64,000 bases of DNA, from positions 1,913,501 to 1,977,500 of the forward strand of contig CP091724.1 in the NCBI GenBank assembly GCA_022009795.1. Reading direction: 5' to 3'. The translations under genes were made by a program, and so were the position numbers. Position 1 is the first letter of the stretch, and each line of letters opens with the position of its first letter. The notes beneath the pieces are model-generated. The model had not been told where the DNA came from and made no database searches. It saw only the letters and a program-made list of their open reading frames with translations. Of this stretch, positions 39,261-49,600 are shown piece by piece. This DNA comes from Anaerotruncus sp. Lineage in GTDB: Bacteria; Bacillota; Clostridia; Oscillospirales; Acutalibacteraceae.

Positions 39261-40097
39261 GTGTTTTTAACGAAACAAACAAAAGTAATTGCAATATGCA
39301 ATCAAAAAGGCGGTGTAGGTAAAACTACAACCGCCTTAAATTTTGGAGTCGGTCTTGCAAATGAGGGCAAGAAAGTCTTGCTTATCGACTGTGACCCACA
39401 AGGTGATTTGACAACAGCTTTGGGTTGGAGAGATACAGACGAACTTTCGGTTACTCTTGCAGACAAACTCGTCGAGTATATTGAAGAAAGGAACAAGAAC
39501 CCAGCAAACGGTATTCTCCACCATAAAGAAAATATTGATTTGCTCCCGGCAAACCTTGATTTGTCGGCACTTGAACTTAGTTTGGTCAACACAATGAGCC
39601 GTGAAACCGTGCTGAAAGGTTATGTAAATTCAATAAAAGCTGCGTATGATTATGTAGTTATTGATTGTATGCCGTCTTTGAGCGTGCTTACGGTTAATGC
39701 ATTGGTTGCTGCCGATTCGGTTATCATTCCTGTGCAGTCGCAATTCCTTGCAGCTAAAGGTATGACACAACTTGTTAAAACTATAAGTAAAGTTAAAAGA
39801 CAAATTAACCCGTCACTTAAAATTGACGGTGTTTTGCTTACACTTGTAGATGGCAGAACTAACCTTTCCAAAAGTACAAAGGAAGCTATCGTAAATGACT
39901 ACGGCAAATATCTTAAAATTTTTGATACGCAGATACCTATGGGTATTAAAGCGGCTGAAACTGCAATAAGTGGCAAATCAATATTCGCTTATGATAAAAA
40001 CAGTAAGGTCGCAAAAGCGTATGTAGACTTTACGAAGGAGGTATTGAAACTTGAGCGAAAAGAGAAAAACAGACTTCAGTCTGAACAGGCTCGATGA
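39261..40097 (+). CDS. parA: ParA-family ATPase
   Basis: ParA/Soj-type partition ATPase. CNQKGGVGKTTTALNF is the deviant Walker A, LLIDCDPQGDLTTALG is A', and YDYVVIDCMPSLSVLTVNAL is Walker B. 278 residues, intact. The only in-frame start is GTG 39261, which overlaps the GGAGGTG ribosome site. The true start may therefore be obscured by an error in the T run just after it, so the first few residues are doubtful. It overlaps parB by 47 bases. It probably helps maintain the excised circular ICE. Confidence 0.92.
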   Translation: MFLTKQTKVIAICNQKGGVGKTTTALNFGVGLANEGKKVLLIDCDPQGDLTTALGWRDTDELSVTLADKLVEYIEERNKNPANGILHHKENIDLLPANLDLSALELSLVNTMSRETVLKGYVNSIKAAYDYVVIDCMPSLSVLTVNALVAADSVIIPVQSQFLAAKGMTQLVKTISKVKRQINPSLKIDGVLLTLVDGRTNLSKSTKEAIVNDYGKYLKIFDTQIPMGIKAAETAISGKSIFAYDKNSKVAKAYVDFTKEVLKLERKEKNRLQSEQAR

Positions 40098-40989
40098 TTT
40101 ATTCACATCACAAAGCGAACGAGAAAACGGACTTACTCCGACTATAAAAGATATCCCTCTTGAAAAACTTGTACCGTTTCCGAATCATCCATTTAAAGTG
40201 CGTGACGATGAAGAAATGAATAAACTTGTTGAAAGCGTTTCTGAAAACGGAGTGTTGGTTCCTGCTATTGTTCGTGAGAAAGATAACGGTGATTATGAAA
40301 TCATCTCAGGACACAGACGAAAATTTGCAAGTGAGATTGCCGGTAAAAACACATTGCGTTGTATCGTTTCAAATTTGGATGATGACGCCGCAACCGTCAT
40401 TATGGTTGACAGCAATATCCAAAGAGAAAACATTTTGCCGAGTGAAAAGGCATTTGCATACAAAATGAAATTGGATGCGATGAATAGACAAGGTAAAAGA
40501 AACGATTTAACTTTATGCCAAGTTGGCACAAAGTTAAATTCTGCTCAAATAATTGCAGAAAACACAGGCGAAAGTACAAGGCAAGTCTTTAGATATATTC
40601 GCCTTACCTATCTTATCCCCGAACTGCTGCAAATGCTTGACGAGGGTAAAATGAAAATGTTACCGGCTGTCGAAATATCATTTCTTGATAAAGAATGTCA
40701 GCAAGATTTGTTGGAAGCAATAGAAAGCGAATGTTGTACTCCGTCTCATGCACAGGCTATTCGTATGCACAAGATGTTTAATGACGGAGAACTAAACAGC
40801 GATACTATTCTTGAGGTTATGTGTGAATTGAAACCAAACCAACAGGAAAGGCTCATAATTCCACATAAGACGCTTGAAAAGTATATCCCAAAATCTGTTG
40901 CACCTGAGAAAAGACAAGATTATGTATGCAAGGCTTTGGAGCATTACAACAAGTTTCTGAAAAGCAGAGCCGAAAGGGACAGCAGATAG
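40051..40989 (+). CDS. parB: ParB-family protein
   Basis: 312 residues. TTG start 10 bases after GGAGG. The N-terminal ParB/sulfiredoxin-like nuclease fold has KLVPFPNHPFKVRDDEEM, NGVLVPAIV, YEIISGHRRKFASEIAG (GHRR box) and NIQRENILPSEKAFAYK. The central helix-turn-helix (AQIIAENTGESTRQVFRYIRLTYL) binds the centromere-like site. It partners with ParA immediately upstream. A typical Noc/ParB gene of Tn1549-type ICEs. Confidence 0.92.
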   Translation: MSEKRKTDFSLNRLDDLFTSQSERENGLTPTIKDIPLEKLVPFPNHPFKVRDDEEMNKLVESVSENGVLVPAIVREKDNGDYEIISGHRRKFASEIAGKNTLRCIVSNLDDDAATVIMVDSNIQRENILPSEKAFAYKMKLDAMNRQGKRNDLTLCQVGTKLNSAQIIAENTGESTRQVFRYIRLTYLIPELLQMLDEGKMKMLPAVEISFLDKECQQDLLEAIESECCTPSHAQAIRMHKMFNDGELNSDTILEVMCELKPNQQERLIIPHKTLEKYIPKSVAPEKRQDYVCKALEHYNKFLKSRAERDSR

Positions 40990-41171
40990 TAGGAGTATAT
41001 TTTTCTATTTTCCCCCCTCTTTTCAATATACCCCCCTAATTTAACATATAAACTTGCAGAAAAGAAAGAGCCTTATAAATCAAATAAAGGAATGATGTGT
41101 ATGATTTAATAAACGCACCTTTGCCGAAATTACCAAAATCTGTTAAATTGGCAGTGAAAAGCAAAGGAGGA

Positions 41172-41771
41172 ATGCTAAATGAAAAAAAGTCAGTGATTTT
41201 GTGTATGGTAGCAGTTGTGCTAATCAGCGTATTTGTAGGTTGTTCGGTTAAGAACAGTGATGTAAATGAAAATGCAGAAACAAGTTCTTTTTCTGCAAGT
41301 AAAGAAACAACACTGCATATTTCGACTGCTGAAAATGATACGAAAGCCGATACAACAACTACTGCTCCAACTACAAATGCAAAAATAACGAGCACAACTT
41401 CAAACAAGATTGAGTTGAGTGAAACAACCACAAAAAGAAAGGTTGTGTCTACAACATCAAAACCTGTTCAAACAACAAAATCTACAACACAGCATACAAA
41501 AAAAGCAACGACTACATCAAAACAACCAACAACCAAAAAAGCAAGTAAATGCAGTAATAACAATAATCACTCAATGAAATGTGGCAATATGGGCAGATGG
41601 TTTGACAGCAAATCGGATGTTAAAGCATATGTTGATTCGGTAATGAAATCTTGGGCAGATAAATGGGAAAGCGGAGAAATATCCGACGATGAATATTTTG
41701 CTAACTGCCCACAAGGCTATGAATGCTGGAGTTGCGGTTACTGCGGTAAATGGACAGGCAATTTCAAATAA
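41172..41771 (+). CDS. Thr-rich lipoprotein with Cys-rich C-terminus
   Basis: About 200 residues. The signal peptide VILCMVAVVLISVFVGC ends in a lipobox Cys. A Ser/Thr-rich linker of about 85 residues with repeated TTT and TTS words, likely extended in the cell wall, leads to a small domain of about 60 residues ending ECWSCGYCGKWTGNF with CxxC pairs. ATG 41172 sits one base after AAAGGAGG. The ATG at 41179 has better spacing but needs a correction in the following A7 run, and I suspect it is the real start. It is surface-exposed and lies just before the adhesin gene. Confidence 0.75.
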   Translation: MLNEKKSVILCMVAVVLISVFVGCSVKNSDVNENAETSSFSASKETTLHISTAENDTKADTTTTAPTTNAKITSTTSNKIELSETTTKRKVVSTTSKPVQTTKSTTQHTKKATTTSKQPTTKKASKCSNNNNHSMKCGNMGRWFDSKSDVKAYVDSVMKSWADKWESGEISDDEYFANCPQGYECWSCGYCGKWTGNFK

Positions 41772-41791
41772 CAATATCATAAATTTAACCT

Positions 41792-41820
41792 GAGAAGATG
41801 TAACAATCTTCTCTTTTTTT
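41792..41820 (+). terminator. hairpin terminator before the adhesin gene
   Basis: GAGAAGAT/ATCTTCTC followed by seven Ts. Confidence 0.8.
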
Positions 41821-41850
41821 ATGCCTTAAAACAGGTAGAAAGGAAAAGTT

Positions 41851-44800
41851 ATGAAAGATAAATTCAAAAGTTTAGGCAAAAGAATTGTTGCAGTTCTTTT
41901 GTCGGTATTAACAGTTACAATGATGTTTCCGTTAAGTGCCTTTGCGGCAACGGAAAACCTCGGTGCGGTATCTGGTATGAAGAAACTTGATATCAGCGTT
42001 TCAAAACATTACGGACACGAAGTTCATACTACGAAAAAAGGCGGTACAACTTATCCGCTTTTCTGTATTGAATACGGCACAACATCGCCGAGTTCGTCAT
42101 ATCTTAAAGGCAAAAAAGCTATGGCAAGTGACACAGCAATTAAAGCTGCAAAGTGGATATTTGCAGGATATTATCTTGAACACGGCAACTCGATAGATTG
42201 GCAGGATATGGCTTACTGTCAGAAAAAAGTGTGGTCTATCTTCGGTTCCGATACAAGCTGGGATTTCAGCGACGGCGGATACAAAGCGTGGTGTGACAAG
42301 GCACAGGACAGAATGGACAACCTAAATAAAAAGCCGTCATTCAATAACACCAATGTCGGAACAATCGTTGCAGGGAACAGCCTTACCGTTACCGATACAA
42401 ACAAGGTGCTTTCTGATTATCCCGCATTCACGAAAAACGGAAGCGGTTGGAGCATTACCCACAGCAAAAATTCTAACTCATTAACAATTAAGGTTGATAA
42501 ATCTTGTACTGCGTCAAGCTTCAAACTTGCCAACGGTGAATATTACAAAGATGGTACAGGTGATGACGATGAACTTTTGCTTTACTATCCCTATGGCAGT
42601 GAAGCATATCAAAAACTTATCTATTCGGCATATTATGACCCTGTTTCGATGGCATTTTCGGGTTCGATTACTCCACTCGGTGATATGAAACTTGTTAAAA
42701 CTTCCGAAGACGGTATTGTAGCCGGTATTAACTTTACTGTCACAGGCGCTAATGGGTTTTCAAAAACTGTCACAACAAATGCAAACGGCGAAATTGATAT
42801 TTCTGATTTAGCCCCCGGAACATATACGATTACGGAAGAAAACATTGACAGATATGTACCTAATCAATCGCAAACTATAACTGTTTCAAGCGGTAAAACA
42901 TCATCGGTCAGCTTCTATAACATACTCAAAAAATTCAGAGTAACCGTGACAAAACAAGACTACGAAAAAGGTCACGCACAAGGTGATGCAAAATTAGGCG
43001 GTGCTGTTTATGGTTTGTATAAAGGCGATGAACTTGTTGCACAATATACAACTGACAGTAACGGCTCTTTTACTACCGACTATTATGTATGTGGTACTGA
43101 TTGGACAATAAAAGAAATCAGTCCAAGTGAAGGTTATCTTTTAAATGATACTGTGTATAAAGTCGGTGCGGATCCAAGGGATTACAACATTGAATATAAC
43201 ACAGCACCCGATATGACTGTTATGGAACAAGTTATCAAGGGTAAAATCGGCATTATTAAACATACGGATGATGGTGAAACTCAAATCGAAACACCCGAAA
43301 AAGGTGCAGAGTTTCAAATCTATCTTAAATCGTCAGGCTCATTTGTAAACGCTGATAAAGACGAACGAGATACTATTGTTTGCGATGAAGACGGCTTTGC
43401 AAGCACAAAACTACTCCCATACGGCGTATATACAGTTCATCAATCAAAGGGATGGGATGGCAGAGAAAAAATAACCGATTTCGATGTGTTTATCAATACC
43501 GATGGTAAGACATACAAATTCCTTATCAATAACAAGAATTTTGAATCATATCTCAAGGTGGTTAAACTTGATAAGGAAACGGGTAAACGAATCCCATACG
43601 AAGGTGCTGCTTTTGAAATCTACGATAGCAACAATCATAGAATTACAATGCAGTACACCTACCCTCAAGTGACATCAATTCATACCTTTTACACCAACAA
43701 AGAGGGATATTTAATCACACCTGAAAAGTTGCCGTATGGTGATTATACTCTTAAAGAAGTACAAGCACCGTATGGATATGTTCTTGACGATACTCCGATT
43801 CCGTTTTCTATCAGTCAAGAAAATTCATCAACCGATACAGGTGTTACCGTAGTTAAAGTTAAGGCACGAGATGTTGCACAAAAAGGTGTAATCAATATCA
43901 CTAAAACAGGTGAGATTTTTTCATCTGTTGAAGAAAACAAAGGCGTATACACTCCGAAATACAGTATAAGTAATCTTAAAGGAGCAATTTTTGAAATCTA
44001 TGCTGCCGAAGATATAACCACTCTCGACGGTACGGTAAGATATGAGCAAGGCACTTTGGTTGATACTATCACAACCGACGATGACGGTGTGGCTAAATCA
44101 AAAGAACTTTATCTCGGTAAATATACAGTTATTGAAAAGACTGCACCAAACGGATATGTTCATAATGCCGCCAAGTATGATGCTGAACTCACCTATGCAG
44201 GACAGAATGTTTCCGTTACCTCAACCGACATTTCGGTGTATAACGATAGACAAAAGGTTTCGGTTTCACTTAAAAAGATTATGGCAAATGATAAGACATT
44301 CGGTATCGGCAATAACGGTGAAATCACTTCTGTAAGATTCGGTATTTATGCCGATGAGGACATTAAAGCAAGCAACGGCGATGTTATTCCAAAAGATGCT
44401 CTTATCACTTTTGCAAATTGTGATAAAAATGGAAGCATTGTCTTTGATTGTGATTTGCCGGTAGGCTTTAAGTGGTACGCAAAAAGAAATCGCAACCGAT
44501 GCGCACTATATCTTATCCGATACAAAATATGAGTTTGATACCGAATATAAAGGTCAGGACATAAAGGTTATTGATATTAAAATCAATAACAATAAAGCTA
44601 TCGAAAACAATCTCATTTATGGTTCTGTTAAAGGCTTAAAAATTGACAGAGAAACGCAGGAAGTAATCAAGGGTGCAACCTTTGGTTTGTTTAAATCAGA
44701 CACTACCGAATTTTCAGAAGATAAAGCAATCTTAACTGCTATTACCGATGAAAAACGGCGTATTTGTTTTCAATAACATTCCTTACGGTGAATACCTTAT

Positions 44801-45423
44801 AAAGGAACTTAAGCCAGCCGACGGCTATCTTGATAATGAAGATGTCTTTACCGTAATAATCAAAGATAATGAGCAAGTTGTTGAACTTACTGCAATCAAT
44901 GATAAAGTGCCAGAGTTAAAAACAACGGCAACCGTCAATGGCAAAAAAGAAGTCATCGCAAAAGGCGAAATATCCATAAAAGATACTGTTGAGTACAAGC
45001 ATTTAGTACCTAATACCGAATATGTTATCAAAGGCACATTGATGGATAAATCCACAGGCAAGCCGTTTATGGTGAAAGGTAAAGAAGTTACTTCAACTGT
45101 GAAATTCACGCCAGACAAAGCAAACGGCAAAGTAGAAGTCACCTTTACTTTTGACGGTTCGGCTATTAAAAAGGATACCGAACTTGTAGTCTTTGAGACA
45201 TTGTCTCGTGACGGTGTTGAGTTAACCGCTCATGACGATATTGACGATAAAGGACAGACCGTAACGATTAAGCCGTATATTCCTCATAATCCGAAAACGA
45301 GAGATGATAGAAATATCAATCGTATTTTTAGGTATTGCCGGTGCTTCTCTTGTCGGTATCGCAGGCTGTGTATATTTCTTTATTAAGAAAAAAAGGAAAA
45401 AAGGAGGCACAGATAATGAGTGA
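41851..45423 (+). CDS. SpaA/Cna-B-type surface adhesin with thioester domain and sorting signal
   Basis: About 1190 residues after three frame repairs (near 44475, 44750 and 45302). The signal peptide ends at about residue 32 (SAFAATE). An N-terminal thioester domain has Cys72 in FCIEYG and Gln124 in YCQKKVW. About seven Cna-B/SpaA repeats follow (each with a K near the start and an E in FEIY or FQIY, for isopeptide bonds). Then comes a VaFE/T-Q ester-type repeat (VVFETLSRDGVELTAHDDI) and a C-terminal sorting signal read as NPKTGDD after repair. A hydrophobic helix and RKKGGTDNE complete it. It would be sortase-anchored and probably lets donor cells attach to host or recipient surfaces. It overlaps the next gene by 7 bases. 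Confidence 0.88.
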
Positions 45424-45688
45424 CAGAACTAATGCAGGCTACACCATTATCAATGCCGTAACCGTCGGCAAAGGTGAAATCGTGCTCGGTGAAAGAACTA
45501 CTGCAAATAAAGAAAAGCAATATGTTACTTGGGAATGTAATAACGGCTCGTATTATTACGGTCATTATATTGAAAACAAATTTGATGCGTTAAAAGACTT
45601 TGGTCAAAGGGTTGCCGATAAGGCTGAAATGTATCGCTGTTTTGAAAATGAAAGACAACGGCATAACCGAGAACGAGATGAGCGATAA
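45417..45688 (+). CDS. small conserved ICE protein, unknown
   Basis: 90 residues, intact, behind AAGGAGG. It has an N-terminal beta-rich part (YTIINAVTVGKGEIVLGER and YVTWECNNGSYYYGHY) and a charged helical end (KAEMYRCFENERQRHNRERDER). Similar short proteins follow Cna-B genes in Tn1549-type elements, from memory. Its opening pattern resembles that of the protein at 45862 (VIIAENHNENGDKYLCGYYE), so the two may be related. No function known. Confidence 0.75.
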
Positions 45689-45709
45689 TGAAAAGGAGGT
45701 AAAAAGATA

Positions 45710-45808
45710 ATGACAGTTAAAACGATTGTGTCTATTGTACTCGTTGTCTTTATTGTTGCAGGGCTTGTTTTTCTCCAAGTCAGAAACAAAAAGAAAAACG
45801 ATAATTAA
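45710..45808 (+). CDS. 32-residue single-helix membrane protein
   Basis: MTVKTIVSIVLVVFIVAGLV followed by a basic tail RNKKKND and stop. AAAGGAGG stands 9 bases before the ATG. The whole product is one membrane helix with a positive C-terminus. It may be a small subunit or regulatory peptide of the ICE surface operon. Confidence 0.6.
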   Translation: MTVKTIVSIVLVVFIVAGLVFLQVRNKKKNDN

Positions 45809-45861
45809 ACTTATTTGGGCGGTAACTTCGGTTGCCGCCTTTAATAATAAAGGAGGCTAAT

Positions 45862-46450
45862 ATGGACAAAGAAAACGAAGTTATTAACGGTTATGAAATT
45901 ATTGAGTCTATGTATGTAGGTGAAAACGAGGTCATAATCGCAGAAAATCATAATGAAAACGGCGATAAATATCTTTGCGGGTATTATGAAAGCAATGAAC
46001 TTTTTGCAAGAATTAACGCTATATGCACATCAAATTCTTATCCCGATATAGTCATTGCTTTTTTTGCGATAATGTGAAAGAACAGGCAGAAAAAAGAAAA
46101 GAACAAATAATTGACGGAATTGGCGTAATCACAAATGATATGTGTGCTGCTATTGATGAAAACACAAAACTCGTTGGTAAAGTTATTGTACTCAAACCGT
46201 CTATCTTAAGGCGAGAATACCGTTATGCAGACAGTCAGCTTTTTTACTGCACCGGAGGTAACGGTGCAATGCCTAATGCAATAGGCACAAAGGTATATGG
46301 TTGTTCTCTCTCAACCGGAAAAGAAATGTATGTGCGCCGTTATGACATACTCGGAACGATTGATAAAAAAACAATTTGCCTGAATGGGCAAAGGTCGGTC
46401 TTGCCAATATTCAACGAAGTGAAAAGGCAAAAGACAGAGGTGAACGCTGA
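45862..46450 (+). CDS. conserved ICE protein, unknown
   Basis: About 195 residues after frame repairs near 46063 (T run) and 46367 (A run). It starts MDKENEVINGYEIIESMYVG behind AAAGGAGG. The middle has CAAIDENTKLVGKVIVLKPS and YCTGGNGAMPNAIGTKVYG. The repaired end reads LPEWAKVGLANIQRSEKAK and DRGER, then the TGA that overlaps the ATG of the next gene. GYGGNGA/YCTGGNGAMPNA with ...GTKVYG recurs in ICE proteins of this kind. No function is established. Confidence 0.75.
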
Positions 46451-46665
46451 TGGATACAGATTTCCAAACAAAAACGAAAGTGCTTTTAAAGCTTTTTAAG
46501 GCAGGCAAATGCAATGAAGCAGATATTTTGAATATGAAAACAGAAGAAATGCTTGATTTGCCTAATGTTTCGATTAAAGAAATTAAGGCTATATGTGCCA
46601 TTAAAGGAGCTGTGAAAAAGCACACGCTTTATTCATATCTCGGAGGTAAACAAGATGAAAGGTGA
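46450..46665 (+). CDS. small helical protein, unknown
   Basis: 71 residues, intact, start overlapping the upstream stop (TGATG). Polar and helical: LLKLFKAGKCNEADILNMKTEE and IKEIKAICAIKGAVKKHTL. The repeated short helices resemble a small DNA- or protein-binding fold. It is followed at once by the giant methylase/helicase gene, so cotranscription is likely. Confidence 0.65.
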   Translation: MDTDFQTKTKVLLKLFKAGKCNEADILNMKTEEMLDLPNVSIKEIKAICAIKGAVKKHTLYSYLGGKQDER

Positions 46666-46670
46666 TGACT

Positions 46671-49600
46671 ATGGCTACAAGATTTGAACTCATTTCTGCT
46701 CTTTATGATGATGTTTCAAAGGATGTTATCCGTTCGCCGAGTAATTGGCAGGAATTTTTGAAAAGTTCTTGCAATAACTACGGATTGCCTTTTAGTGAGC
46801 AACTGCTTGTATATGCTCAAAAGCCTGACGCTGTTGCAGTTTTACCTATGGCAAGCTGGAATAGGAGGTTTGGCAGATGGGTAAATAAAGGTGCTAAAGG
46901 CATTGCACTTTTTGATGTGTCAAATAAAAACTACCCAAGGCTTAAATATGTGTTTGATGTCAGCGATACCCACGAGGGCGAGCAGGCAAAAGAAGTCCCT
47001 ATTTGGCATATGAAAAACGAATATGCCGATAATGTTATTAAGACACTTGAAAACGTTTTCGGCGCAGTTGATGATAAATCAGATTTAGGCAGTGCCGTCA
47101 TATCTGCTTGTAAAAACGGTGTAAACGACAATTTGTCCGATTATCTTTTTGAACTTTGCAGTGCAAAGCAAGACAGTTTTCTTGAAGATTTCTCCGACGA
47201 TATTATTTCATCAAAGTTTCGTAAATTGGTTTCAAACAGCGTTTCGTATACAGTTCTTTCAAGGCTTGGTGTTGACGCCGATTTAATGCTTGATACGGAA
47301 GATTTTGAGGATGTTGTTAATTTCAATACACCGAACACTTTTAATGCCCTCGGTGAAGCAACAAACAATATTTCAAAAACAGCACTCCTTGAAATATCAA
47401 AAAACATATTTGCACTTGAAAAAGAAAATCGCATATTTGAAAAAACTTCAACAAGTCCCTACAATAAAGATGAAAACAAAAACGAAAGGAGCAATTCAAA
47501 TGAAGATAACATACACACAAGTCGGAAAAACAGCTTTATCCGAACCTGATTATGCCGACAAAGAAGGAGCAAATGGGATATTACGCACAGAAAAGACAGG
47601 AATATCTCAAAAATCACAAGAAAGCGATATTCACAACTTTATTGACAACCTGCAAGCTGACGGAACACCTGATGTCGATTCAGGAACAGGCACAGCAGAT
47701 GGAAGAACAAATCATAACTCAGATGGCAAAAGCACAGGGAGTGACAGAGAAACTCAAGCAAACGAATATGATGACTTGGGTGGGAATGATGAACAATATC
47801 AGGAACTCGGCGAGGGAAACAGTCTTGAACGAACTGATTTACACGATGTAACCGATGAACTGCCGCCTTTTGTTGACGAACAGGCTATCAGGTATTTGTT
47901 AAGCAATCCCGATGATGATTTGGTGCAAAGAAAACCTGCAATCATCAAGGCTTACCAAACCACCAAAAAGGATAATGAACTCATAAACTATACAAAAACG
48001 CTGTATCCAAGACGGTTTGACGAGTACGATAAATTCAATAAACACTTTGGCTTTACTTTAGCCGATAACGGACTTCTTATGTATGAGGGTAACTACAAAA
48101 CCCGAACAAAGGAGTCCGTTTTTTCGTGGGATATTGTTGTTGGTATCATTAAAGAACTTATCAATGACGGCAAGTATCTTGATACAGAAAAGGAAGGAAA
48201 AACACAGCTTGACTTATTTAGTTTTTCTTATGATAACGAGCCTGTATATGATGAAATACCTCAAACATCACTTTTTACCGATTTTGGCATATCGCAACAG
48301 ATTATTGATGAAGCACTTTGCTGTGGCTTTAATGATAAAAACAGCAGAGTACAAATTGCTATGCACTTCAGACGGGACAGAGGTATTGAGTATAACGCAA
48401 GAATGCTCAAATTCCTTTACGGCACTAACGGTGCAGGCTTTGTCTTTAACGGTGAAAAGGTTTCCTTTTGGTATGATGAAAACGGTATAAGTATTGCTAA
48501 AGGTACATCGGCTAAAACAAGTACGGCAACACATCTCACTTGGGAGCAAGCTGCTGTTCGTATTCGTGAACTTCTTGATGTAGGCAGATATATGCCACAG
48601 TATGAACTTGACAAGGTCGATGACTATGAACTCAATAAAGTTGCAGACAGGCTCACAGAGTTTATCCGAGATTTGAGTGACGATTATCCCAATAAAGATA
48701 ATTGTCTGCAATCAATACAAAAAGAAATTGACGGCGTTTTAGGCTATCCCGATATGGTTGAAAAAATTACCGATATGCTCAAAGATGATGAAAAGCGTGC
48801 TCAAATTTTCAAAGAGTACGGCAAACTGATGGATGACTACAACGCCGGTATGAAAATCATTCGCTTTAATTATGCAGCTCAATATTCTATACCATATATT
48901 GCAGAGATTATTGAGGGTATGAAACGAGAGCCTATTCCGTTTAAAGCTGAATCGGGTTATCTGCCTGACAGAGAAATGTTCATCTCACAAGATGAGATAG
49001 ACAAGATTATCATAAACGGCAAAAACAATCACGCTTACAGGCTTGAAACCTACACCTACTTTGTTAATCACCCTGATAAAGCAGACAGAATTAAATATGT
49101 AGGCAAGGATAATCAAAGCGGATATTTAGGCGGTAATGACAGCGTTAATAAAACAACAAAAGGTATCGAATTCAGCCACGGCTCGGTTATGGAGCCTTAT
49201 GCAAAAGTTCTTGTTAAATGGAGCGATGTCGCAAAAAGAATCGATACTCTTATCAAGCAAAACAAGTTTGTAACGCAAGAGGATATTGACGCTATACCCG
49301 ATATATACAAAAACGAAATATCAAGAGATTTGGAATCGTTCTTTGAAGGTTTATCCGAGAATGACGCTAAGCCTTATCCGAACGATATTGAGCCATACAA
49401 GATTTCAAGAGTTATCAAGGCTCAATTTGATAACCCACAGGCACTTGATGACATTGAAAATATGATGTCAAATGCTTTGGCTCTTATGGATAAAGAGGAC
49501 AGAATGTATCAGTACCGTAAGCAAATCTATGATGACTTTATCGCTTACAAAAACGGCACATTCAAACTTTATGATTATCCAAACCTTGCGCCAAAAGTAA

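Noticed and set aside
41400..41560. CRISPR-like or tandem DNA repeat in the Thr-rich region
   Set aside because: Repeats are codon-level ACA/ACT words of a Thr-rich linker without constant unit or spacer.
47290..47499. Upstream extension of the second frame of the giant gene as a separate gene start
   Set aside because: The real coding frame there is that of the gene starting at 46671; the extension is an out-of-frame shadow up to the A-run break.
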